DNA of 64,000 nt from Erysipelotrichaceae bacterium. Its GTDB lineage: Bacteria; Bacillota_I; Bacilli_A; Erysipelotrichales; Erysipelotrichaceae. Positions within the stretch are counted from its first letter, which is position 1, and each line of letters opens with the position of its first letter. Both the position numbers and the translations under genes were made by a program. Shown one piece after another: positions 57,034 through 64,000 of the stretch. The stretch covers positions 1 to 64,000 of the forward strand of contig JAFRAB010000025.1 in assembly GCA_017405675.1 (NCBI GenBank), read 5' to 3'. The notes under the pieces were generated by a model. It saw only the letters and a list, made by a program, of their open reading frames with translations, had not been told where the DNA came from and made no database searches.

Positions 57034-58191
57034 TTATAATCTGTTGCCCTCCTGATCGAAGATGTGCAGACGGTCCATGTCAATGCTGAGGCATATTTCC
57101 TGATCACGGAAGTATTTCAGGGTATCACCGTTGTCTGCTTTCTCCACGACTGTCAGTTTTCTGTCATCGGTAATCACATGAATAACCAGGTCACTTTCGA
57201 TTACTTCAGTGTATTCGACCGTGGCAGGATAGCCGCTGTTTGAAATGGTGATGTCATAGCCGCGGATACCGACATCCACGGTATCATCCTTGTGGATCTT
57301 TTTCATCTGTGCCTTGCTCAGCTGATAATTCTGTCCAAGTACGGTGATGGTTCCGGTTTTACTGACAGGAAGATTCTCAAAGAAGTTCATGGCCGGTGAT
57401 CCGACGAATTCCGCACAGAAGCGGTTGACCGGATAATTGTAGACATTGGCAGTGCTGTCATCCATCTGCAGGATACCGTCTTTCAGAATGATAATTCTGT
57501 CGGCTAACGATAAGGCATCATACTGGTCATGTGTGACATAGATGAAGGTTGTCTTATATACCTGATGCAGGGCTTTCAGCTCAGTTCTTAATCTGGCTCT
57601 CATTAACGGGTCCAGATTGGAGAACGGCTCATCCAGCAGTAATACTGTTGGTTTTTTTATGAGGGCTCTGGCAATGGCCACACGCTGTTTTTCACCGCCG
57701 GATAGATCCTGCGGCATTCTGTCCAGCTTGGTATCCAGATTCAGCAGTTCTGCGATTTTTTTAACTTCAGGCCGGATCTCTTCTCTTGGAACATGCTTTA
57801 CTTCCAGAGGGAAGGCGATGTTCTTGTAAACGGTCTGGTTAGGATAGAGAGAGAAATTCTGGAAGACCATGGCACAGTCACGCTCAGCTGCCGGTACGAA
57901 CTTATAGTCGCTGTCGTCAAAATAGATGTCACCTGCGACGGGTCTTTCCAGTCCGGCTATCACTCTTAGCAGGGTGCTTTTTCCCGATCCTGAAGGCCCT
58001 AAAACAGCCACAAACTCACCGTCAGTGATGGTGGCGGAAAAATGCTGTAAGGCTATTACTCCTTCGTTGGAAGTATACGGCATGCTCTTCTGCTGCTGCA
58101 GGATCAGTTCCTGCTGCTTGCGGTTGAAAATACCGGAAACTTTCTGGAAAGGGTAGATCATGGCTACATCGACCAGTTTGATTTCAGGCAT
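57034..58191 (-). CDS. Sugar ABC transporter ATPase (MsmK/UgpC-like)
   Basis: A 385-residue carbohydrate importer ATPase: Walker A GPSGSGKST, signature LSGGEKQRVAIARAL, Walker B VLLLDEPFSNLD and a C-terminal MalK-type OB-fold regulatory domain (about 245-385). An insertion of about 30 residues lies between the N-terminal strand and the Walker A (residues 12-45), longer than in typical MsmK. It is the last gene of the permease operon, and 2 nt separate it from the YesL-like gene. Confidence 0.88.
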   Translation of the reverse strand: MPEIKLVDVAMIYPFQKVSGIFNRKQQELILQQQKSMPYTSNEGVIALQHFSATITDGEFVAVLGPSGSGKSTLLRVIAGLERPVAGDIYFDDSDYKFVPAAERDCAMVFQNFSLYPNQTVYKNIAFPLEVKHVPREEIRPEVKKIAELLNLDTKLDRMPQDLSGGEKQRVAIARALIKKPTVLLLDEPFSNLDPLMRARLRTELKALHQVYKTTFIYVTHDQYDALSLADRIIILKDGILQMDDSTANVYNYPVNRFCAEFVGSPAMNFFENLPVSKTGTITVLGQNYQLSKAQMKKIHKDDTVDVGIRGYDITISNSGYPATVEYTEVIESDLVIHVITDDRKLTVVEKADNGDTLKYFRDQEICLSIDMDRLHIFDQEGNRL

Positions 58192-58193
58192 CT

Positions 58194-58913
58194 TTATTTA
58201 CCTTTCTTTCTCTGCTGTGACATCTTTTCATTCAGATCATAGGAAGAAGCGGCAGCCGGTTCCTCAGCCGGTTCTTCTTCCGGTGTTTCAGCGACCAGGC
58301 TGACCAGATTGTTATCCTTGATGATCTGCTGCATGTCCTTTTCCAGAGGCGCTCTGATCAGGTCAGTATAAAGAGCCGGGACGATTAACAGGGCCAGCGG
58401 CAGCATTTCCACCGCCCAGAACATGGCAATCAATAACAGCACATTGAATATGCTTCTGATCGGATGACTCATGGCAAAGTATATTGACATTCTTATTATC
58501 GATGAGATCGGAGCATCAAAACGTGACAGTACCGGAGCAACGTTGATGACCATTGTTCCCACTACCAGGGTAATGATGATGCCCAGACCGAAATACAGCA
58601 TGCCCAGAATGCTGACCTTATAGAACTGATAGCCGGTCCATAAGCCTTCAAAGATGAAGAAGGCCAGTAGGGCAAACAGCAGTGTCAGCTTGATGCCTGG
58701 TACCAGATTCTGCTTATAGGAATCAAAGAAATCCTTAAAGACCCCGTTACCGCGTCCCGGTCCGAAAATGACCTTGTTGACGGTATGATAAAGGGCACTG
58801 CAGCTTGGTACGATGGTAACGACAGGCAGCGAAAACAGCAGCCATAACAGGCTGACTATTAACATGTTGGCTATCGTTTCCAGTATTTTAATGAAAGGAC
58901 TGTTGTAATCCAT
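58194..58913 (-). CDS. YesL-like membrane protein (DUF624)
   Basis: A 239-residue membrane protein with four or five helices (LLWLLFSLPVVTIVPSCSALYHTV motif region). YesL-like proteins accompany LplB/LplC-type sugar importers in Firmicutes, with unknown role. The C-terminal tail is acidic and then basic. It is 1 nt from the deacetylase. Confidence 0.82.
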   Translation of the reverse strand: MDYNSPFIKILETIANMLIVSLLWLLFSLPVVTIVPSCSALYHTVNKVIFGPGRGNGVFKDFFDSYKQNLVPGIKLTLLFALLAFFIFEGLWTGYQFYKVSILGMLYFGLGIIITLVVGTMVINVAPVLSRFDAPISSIIRMSIYFAMSHPIRSIFNVLLLIAMFWAVEMLPLALLIVPALYTDLIRAPLEKDMQQIIKDNNLVSLVAETPEEEPAEEPAAASSYDLNEKMSQQRKKGK

Positions 58914-58914
58914 T

Positions 58915-59766
58915 TTATAAAGGTGTTTCTCCTATTTCTGTTATCTTGCCGGCTTTCAGTATTTCCTTCTGTCCGAAGGCCGTCATTATCTCCACATCCA
59001 TGGCGGATGGGTTGTAGATCATTGATCCATCTACACTATATTCTAACATCTGATAAGCCTGAATATAATCCAGAATTTCACCATTTGTGGCAAACCAGAT
59101 ATCCTGGCCGTTTTCCGATATGTATTTGACGAGGTTTTCGATGACATCCCAGTTGTCATTGCGGTCAAATTCATAGCCGTGGCCCCAGACATAGAACATT
59201 GATGGCTTGAAGGTACGCATGGTGATGAATTTTTCAGCCAGCTCCATAAGCTTTTCATCATTGTGATGGCAGGTCGGGTTCAGTTCATAAGGATCCTGAG
59301 GCAGGTCAAAGGCCAGTGTTGACTTGACTGTTCTGGCGCCTTTGTAGCCGGCTATCTTCAGATACTCCTTGTTTTTCTCATTGAACAGACCGAAAGGGTA
59401 GGCAAACATCTTCAGCGGATAGCCTGTCAGTTTTTCCAGTCCGGCCTTGTCTTCGAGTATTTCATACATGGAATACGGTGCTCCTAAGGATGAAATGTCC
59501 GAATGGTAAAGGGCATGGCCGCCGACTTCGTGTTTCCGGTACAGTTCCCTGACTTCTTCTGGTTCTATGCGGGAAGTATTTACCGGGAACTTCGGGTCGC
59601 TTTTCCAGCCCAGGTTGCCGCATCCCAGGTTAAAGGTGCACTTCACATTGTATCTGTTGAAGATCTCGACCAGACGTCTGTCCTGGGTGACACCGTCATC
59701 GTAACTTAAGGTGAAGACCTTGTTTCTGCCGCCCGGGAACAGCAGGGTATCAAATCTTTTTCCCAT
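58915..59766 (-). CDS. Polysaccharide deacetylase-family protein
   Basis: A 283-residue NodB-homology (CE4-like) protein: LSYDDGVTQD (metal Asp, DD pair), GGHALYHSDI (His pair), AYPFG and YVWGHGYEFD. It removes acyl groups from carbohydrate amides or esters; no signal peptide, so it acts inside the cell. I chose ATG 59766 after AAGGAGA. A terminator precedes it, so expression may be reduced relative to upstream genes. Confidence 0.82.
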   Translation of the reverse strand: MGKRFDTLLFPGGRNKVFTLSYDDGVTQDRRLVEIFNRYNVKCTFNLGCGNLGWKSDPKFPVNTSRIEPEEVRELYRKHEVGGHALYHSDISSLGAPYSMYEILEDKAGLEKLTGYPLKMFAYPFGLFNEKNKEYLKIAGYKGARTVKSTLAFDLPQDPYELNPTCHHNDEKLMELAEKFITMRTFKPSMFYVWGHGYEFDRNDNWDVIENLVKYISENGQDIWFATNGEILDYIQAYQMLEYSVDGSMIYNPSAMDVEIMTAFGQKEILKAGKITEIGETPL

Positions 59767-59781
59767 ATTATCTCCTTTTAA

Positions 59782-59811
59782 TAAAAGGCCCACTGTGAAG
59801 TGGACCTTTAT
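59782..59811 (-). terminator. Intrinsic terminator in the operon
   Basis: Minus strand AAAGGtCCAC/GTGGgCCTTT stem with a T-rich tail after the serine hydrolase gene. Confidence 0.7.
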
Positions 59812-59814
59812 GCT

Positions 59815-61317
59815 TTATTTAACTCTCTCGCCGTAAATTGGTTTTGGCTTGAAGAATCTGAAGGCTGAAGTGTTGTCAGAGTCAACTCTGAACTTGTCGC
59901 CTTCGAATACCAGCTTGTAGGTATCCTCAATGCAGGTTTCAACCCATCTGCCATGCATTACCAGAACATTGTCAGCTGCCCAGTGAGCATCACCGAGATA
60001 GATCTGGGTGGTGTCTTCCGGCTTGTTGAGCATGTTGGTAAATCTGGTGCCGTTGGTTGTGAATCTGACCTTTTCAGCTCTGCCGTTTCTGGTTACGAAG
60101 TTCCATACGAAGCCGTAATCGTCAAAGTCAAGTGAGAAGGTGTCGATTCCGTCCGGACCGGCTCCAATCATGAAGTTGGCGCCGAATGGGGTGAAGTCTC
60201 CGCTTTCAACCTTGTATTTCTTGCCGCTGATCTTTTCGATCATCGGTGAGAATGGCTGGCAGGCCGGATTGCCGATATTCAGGGTGTGCAGCTTGCGGGT
60301 GAGCCTGTCATAACCTTCATCATCAGCGTCGATTGGTCCGTTTTCAGTAATCTTTTCGATGAATTTCCAGGTGATGTCCAGTGTGCTTTGAGCCCAGTGT
60401 GCACCCATGGCTGTTTCGTTAATGGCAATGATCATGTCCAGGTCAGGCAATACGATTGTAAACTGACCCATGGCACCGTCGGCACGGTAAGTCTTATGAG
60501 GCTTGCACATCCAGATCTGGAAGCCGTAGCCTAAGAAGTTATCATATGCTTCAGGGTTATTGATTGATTCAGAAGCTGAATCGTTCTGATTTGAGGTAGC
60601 TAATTTAACATAGTCTTCAGCGAGAATTCTTTCGCCTTCCCAGACACCGCCGTCAGCGTAGAGCTTCATTAAGCGGAAGTTGTCTTCGGTAGTTGCGAAT
60701 AATCCGCCGCCGCCTACTTCCATGCCGTCAGCCATGCACATCCAGCGCAGGTTGTCAGGATTGATGCCGATCTTGTTAAACAGTCTAGGAGTAAGATAAT
60801 CGTGCAGGCCTAATCCTGTTTTCTTGCGGACGATGGCGCCCAGCAGGGTAGAACCGGTAGAGTTATACATGTACTTGGTACCAGGCTTGTGAACGACCGG
60901 TGTATGCATGAATTCTCTGATCCAGTCCTTGGAATTGAATGGCATTGTTTCCATGCCGCAGCCCATGCACAGAACGTCACGGACAGTTAATAATTTCAGA
61001 TTTTCACTTGGCTCTTCCGGTGATTCATCAGGGAAGATGTCGATGAGTCTTTCATCGAGTTTCAGGATGCCTTCAGTATAGGCAATGCCTACAGCGGTAG
61101 CAGCATAGGTCTTGGTATGGCTCTGTAAGCCATGACGCAGGTTAGGACCGTAAGGTGTCCACCAGCCCTCGGTGATCATCTTGTTATGACGCATGATCAT
61201 TAAGCCATGCATCTCAGTCTGGCTGTGTTCCAGATTGTCGATATATTCCAGAATAAGCTTGCTAGGTACGCCGACTTCTTCCGGTCTTGCTTTTTCGAAA
61301 GGTTTGCGATTGATCAT
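59815..61317 (-). CDS. Beta-lactamase-related serine hydrolase
   Basis: A 500-residue class C beta-lactamase/DD-peptidase-fold protein: SHTK (Ser66, Lys69), YMYNSTGS (YxN, the general base region), a conserved IGIN segment and HWAQ near the third motif position. The C-terminal 150 residues form a beta-rich domain. No signal peptide is visible, so it probably hydrolyses an intracellular ester or peptide delivered by the ABC system. It lies 14 nt after the permease. Confidence 0.8.
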   Translation of the reverse strand: MINRKPFEKARPEEVGVPSKLILEYIDNLEHSQTEMHGLMIMRHNKMITEGWWTPYGPNLRHGLQSHTKTYAATAVGIAYTEGILKLDERLIDIFPDESPEEPSENLKLLTVRDVLCMGCGMETMPFNSKDWIREFMHTPVVHKPGTKYMYNSTGSTLLGAIVRKKTGLGLHDYLTPRLFNKIGINPDNLRWMCMADGMEVGGGGLFATTEDNFRLMKLYADGGVWEGERILAEDYVKLATSNQNDSASESINNPEAYDNFLGYGFQIWMCKPHKTYRADGAMGQFTIVLPDLDMIIAINETAMGAHWAQSTLDITWKFIEKITENGPIDADDEGYDRLTRKLHTLNIGNPACQPFSPMIEKISGKKYKVESGDFTPFGANFMIGAGPDGIDTFSLDFDDYGFVWNFVTRNGRAEKVRFTTNGTRFTNMLNKPEDTTQIYLGDAHWAADNVLVMHGRWVETCIEDTYKLVFEGDKFRVDSDNTSAFRFFKPKPIYGERVK

Positions 61318-61331
61318 ATTGTTCCTTTCTT

Positions 61332-62246
61332 TTAGCCCTTAACACCGCCGACGACCATGCCCTTGATCAGTTCGCCCTGAACAAACGGGTAGATCAGCAG
61401 AATAGGAATCAGTGCAATGATGGCGACCGCCATACGTGCAGATTCAGTAGGAAGGTTACGCTGTGCCAGCAGAATGGCTTCGTCCTGCAGGTCTGTGGTC
61501 TTTAAGAACTGGATGGAGTCCATCAGTTTCTTCAGGTAGACCTGTATGGTGTAGAGCTTAGGGTTGTTGATATAGTACAGACCGGCTGACCAGTTGTTCC
61601 AGTAACCTAAGGCTGAGAACAGACCGATGGTGGTCATGATTGGCTTTGACAGCGGAACCATGATCTTGGAATAAATGGTCCAGTCATTGGCACCGTCGAT
61701 ACGGGCTGCTTCTACGATTGAATACGGAATGTTGGCATTGAAGTAGTTTCTGACCAGCATTACGTTCATGCCGTTCATCAGTGAACCAGGCAGCAGATAA
61801 GCCCATAGTGTATCCTTGATGTGGAACAGTCTGGTCCAGACGATATATGAGGCAGTCATACCGCCGTTGAACAGCATCGTGAAGAACAGGATGAAAGCGA
61901 TGGTATTTCTAGGCTTGAAGTCTTTCCTTGATAAAGGATAGGCAAACAGGGAAGTCATTACCAGTGACAGGAATGTTCCGACAGCTGTTACCAGAATGGT
62001 AAGACCGTAAGCACGGGAAATGGTAGCTCTCTTGGCCCACATGAAGGCATAGGCATCCAATGACCATTCATCAGGAATGAAACGGTAACCATGCAGCAGT
62101 GAGTTTTCAGATGAAAATGATACGACGCACATTAATATCAGTGGTACAATGCAGAACAGCATGAACAGAGTCATGATAACAAGTGCGATATAATGGAAAG
62201 ATTTCTCACCTTTCATCATTACGATTTTATTCTTATTATTTGCCAT
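61332..62246 (-). CDS. Carbohydrate ABC permease (LplC/YtcP-like)
   Basis: A 304-residue inner-membrane permease with six helices and the EAA loop EAARIDGANDWTIYSKIMVP, which binds the ATPase. It pairs with the second permease upstream in the operon. Family members import sugars such as maltodextrin, melibiose or rhamnogalacturonan oligomers; the ligand is unknown. Confidence 0.88.
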   Translation of the reverse strand: MANNKNKIVMMKGEKSFHYIALVIMTLFMLFCIVPLILMCVVSFSSENSLLHGYRFIPDEWSLDAYAFMWAKRATISRAYGLTILVTAVGTFLSLVMTSLFAYPLSRKDFKPRNTIAFILFFTMLFNGGMTASYIVWTRLFHIKDTLWAYLLPGSLMNGMNVMLVRNYFNANIPYSIVEAARIDGANDWTIYSKIMVPLSKPIMTTIGLFSALGYWNNWSAGLYYINNPKLYTIQVYLKKLMDSIQFLKTTDLQDEAILLAQRNLPTESARMAVAIIALIPILLIYPFVQGELIKGMVVGGVKG

Positions 62247-62258
62247 GATTATGTCCTC

Positions 62259-63227
62259 CTAGAATAATGAGTTCTCCGGGTTGATCTTACGTACCAGCAG
62301 GTTGGAGAACAGTACGAGGAAGAAACCGATAATAGCCTGGAATACGGAGGCAGCTGATGACTGACCTACGTTATTGCTGACCATCAGAGCACGGTATACG
62401 AAGGTATCGATAGTCTGAGTTGTTTCGTACAGCATGCCGTTTCCTAACGGCACCTGATAGAACAGGCCGAAGTCAGAGTTGAAGATACGGCCGATTGAAA
62501 GCAGCAGCATCATTGTGATCATTGGCTTTAACAGCGGCAGGGTGATGTAGCGGATCTGCTCCCACTTGGTTGCACCGTCGATGCGGGCAGATTCGTAAAG
62601 TCCCTTATCAATACCGCCTATGCTGGCCATGTAAATGATGGATGACTGTCCTGCACCCTGCCAGATATGTACTATGGTCAGGATGAACGGCCAGTACTGC
62701 GGTGTCTGATACCACATTATCGGATTATCCTTGAAGATTGTGGAGTTGAGATAACCGTAGCTTTGGCTCAGGAAAGCATATACCAGGAATGACAGGATAA
62801 CTGCTGAAACCATTGAAGGGAAGCAGATTATCGGCTGAATGATCTTGGCAATCTTTCTCTGTGCAATTTCATTCATGCACAGGGCAATGAATACCGCAAT
62901 GATCAGGTCCATGATGATCCAGAAAGCATTATACGCGATAGTGTTTCTGACCATTATGAAGGCGTCCTTGGTCTTGAACAGGTATTCAAAGTTGTCCAGA
63001 CCTACCCAAGGGCTCTTGAAGATACCGATGGAATAGTTAACTCTCTTGAATGCCAGCAGGATACCGAACATCGGCAGATAGTTGTTGGCAATCAGATAGA
63101 TGATTCCAGGCAGCATCATCAGATACAGTGGGAAGTCATTTTTGAATTTTTCCTTTTTCGCCAGTTTTTTCTGCTCCCGCAGGAGATTGTCAAACTCGGC
63201 GCTGTGGGTCTTATTGTTTTCCGACAT
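62259..63227 (-). CDS. Carbohydrate ABC permease (LplB/YtcQ-system type)
   Basis: A 322-residue permease with a long N-terminal cytoplasmic segment, six helices and the EAA-type loop ESARIDGATKWEQIRYITLP. It starts after AAGGAG and 13 nt separate it from the second permease. No extracytoplasmic binding protein is found in the window. Confidence 0.88.
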   Translation of the reverse strand: MSENNKTHSAEFDNLLREQKKLAKKEKFKNDFPLYLMMLPGIIYLIANNYLPMFGILLAFKRVNYSIGIFKSPWVGLDNFEYLFKTKDAFIMVRNTIAYNAFWIIMDLIIAVFIALCMNEIAQRKIAKIIQPIICFPSMVSAVILSFLVYAFLSQSYGYLNSTIFKDNPIMWYQTPQYWPFILTIVHIWQGAGQSSIIYMASIGGIDKGLYESARIDGATKWEQIRYITLPLLKPMITMMLLLSIGRIFNSDFGLFYQVPLGNGMLYETTQTIDTFVYRALMVSNNVGQSSAASVFQAIIGFFLVLFSNLLVRKINPENSLF

Positions 63228-63269
63228 AAAAATACTCCTTTACTGTATAAGTATCCATATTCATATTAA

Positions 63270-63309
63270 CTATAAAAAAAACATCGTACATTAAAAAAAG
63301 TACGATGGA
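63270..63309 (-). terminator. Intrinsic terminator between hypothetical gene and permease
   Basis: Minus strand CATCGTAC, A/T-rich loop, GTACGATG and eight T. It separates the hypothetical gene upstream from the permease operon. Confidence 0.8.
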
Positions 63310-63313
63310 TTTG

Positions 63314-63991
63314 TCAATTTCTATCACTTAACAACTGCTGCAGAAAAGCGACTGCTTCATCAAAATGGACAGCGTTTTTGACAATGCCGATAATGACATC
63401 ATCATGATAGTATCCGGCTTTGTGAAGAGGGGATCCCTTGTGCAGAATGATGCCCTGAACCGGCCGGTTAGCGGCTGTTTCATCATAAATGTAAAAGTCT
63501 GAAGAATGTCTGGCCAGTACATCTTTGTCAATAAGAACATTGAGATCGGCAAAGCCGTTATTGGCGGCAAAGTAATCAAAATATTCACGTGGAGCCACAT
63601 AGACATCGAGGTCGCTGATGGAAAACAGGGCAGTAAGCACCTGCATGGTTTCCATGTCAGCAGCTTCATCGCTGCCGATGCCGACGGAAAGTTCGGTATT
63701 GACATTGACAGTCTTCTTTTTCATGTCAATGCCCCGGTGATTCATGGTCTCGTTGAAGATGCTTTCGTCGCATTCTCTGAAGATCGTATCATTATTGAGA
63801 AGGACGACATAGAGATTAACGTTGGCTCTGCCTATATTATTCAATGCCGATAGCAGGCCGATGGTCAGAACCAGAACTATGGCAATGACCGGAGCCTTAT
63901 AGTAATCCCAGATGAATCTTAATTTACTGGTAAGATTGGGAAGCTCACTGATCTTCTGACGGTCTCTTTTTATCATCTCACTGATTTTCAT
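63314..63991 (-). CDS. Membrane-anchored hypothetical protein at window edge
   Basis: A 225-residue protein: basic N-terminus, one hydrophobic helix (about 35-52) and an extracytoplasmic domain with the sequence style of a lipid- or substrate-binding accessory protein. The ATG at 63991 may be the true start, but only nine bases are available upstream. No family recognised. It precedes the carbohydrate ABC operon on the same strand, separated by a terminator. Confidence 0.55.
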   Translation of the reverse strand: MKISEMIKRDRQKISELPNLTSKLRFIWDYYKAPVIAIVLVLTIGLLSALNNIGRANVNLYVVLLNNDTIFRECDESIFNETMNHRGIDMKKKTVNVNTELSVGIGSDEAADMETMQVLTALFSISDLDVYVAPREYFDYFAANNGFADLNVLIDKDVLARHSSDFYIYDETAANRPVQGIILHKGSPLHKAGYYHDDVIIGIVKNAVHFDEAVAFLQQLLSDRN

Positions 63992-64000
63992 CGCTTTCGC

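Noticed and set aside
1..64000. CRISPR arrays, insertion sequences, rRNA, tRNA or prophage genes
   Set aside because: No direct-repeat arrays, transposase or integrase motifs, or stable-RNA sequences were recognised.

Overview
The window looks like the chromosome of an anaerobic, gut-type Bacillota, perhaps Erysipelotrichales; that placement is an inference. The supporting evidence is a yvcK-whiA pair, a T-box riboswitch, MetNIQ, Man-family PTS genes with HutC-type GntR control, an NLPA lipoprotein, rubrerythrin, many intrinsic terminators with U-tracts, and strong Shine-Dalgarno sequences at most genes. No rRNA, tRNA, CRISPR array, transposase or prophage gene was seen. Genes are dense and form short operons, mostly bounded by clear hairpin terminators.

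Layout. 1-0.7 kb: nitroreductase. 0.7-6.0 kb (minus): a five-gene partner-switching operon containing a stand-alone STAS protein, a STAS-HAD phosphatase fusion, a membrane SpoIIE-type phosphatase fused to an RsbW-like kinase, a small (p)ppGpp-hydrolase-like HD protein and a STAS-APH kinase fusion. No sigma factor gene is present. 6.2-15.3 kb: PAP2 phosphatase and an esterase cluster in which two 560-residue paralogues (one cytosolic, one lipoprotein) flank a sugar epimerase/reductase pair, a duplicated-domain lipoprotein and two more alpha/beta hydrolases. 15.3-17.8 kb: a double-domain deoxyribosyltransferase-like protein, a spermidine-synthase-like protein and MsrA. 17.8-20.7 kb: a T-box (probably Met) controlling metQNI. 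20.7-24.9 kb: ECF S component, TtcA-like PP-loop protein, a ParB-like/GNAT fusion and a PHP phosphatase gene broken by an in-frame TAG. 25.0-32.7 kb: yvcK-whiA, SDR, Eis-like acetyltransferase, rubrerythrin, GAPDH, an MFS transporter and a small membrane protein.

32.7-48.5 kb is the main accessory island: ROK kinase, GDPD, a GntR/UTRA regulator, a complete Man-family PTS (C-D-B-A) with two SIS-domain proteins, a heterodimeric ABC transporter with a pectin-acetylesterase-like hydrolase, and two further SIS proteins in divergent orientation. The architecture resembles the gfr (glucoselysine/fructoselysine) systems, so uptake and deglycation of Amadori products is the leading hypothesis. A 12-bp palindromic operator lies over both divergent promoters beside the regulator and recurs upstream of the distant SIS gene, which suggests one regulon.

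48.5-57 kb: FliB-like protein, GtrA-like protein and glycosyltransferase, VOC protein, pseudouridine degradation (psuK-psuG), Cof-type HAD, CBS protein and sugar MFS transporter. 57-64 kb (minus): a carbohydrate ABC system (two LplB/LplC-type permeases and an MsmK-type ATPase) with a serine hydrolase, a polysaccharide deacetylase and a YesL-like protein. The substrate-binding protein is not in the window.

The main novel candidates are: the enzyme-coupled partner-switching operon, including a strong internal ribosome-binding site exactly at the phosphatase/kinase junction; a set of five genes whose -10 box ends exactly 6 nt before the start codon and which lack a Shine-Dalgarno sequence (probable leaderless mRNAs); and the four-SIS Amadori-like regulon.
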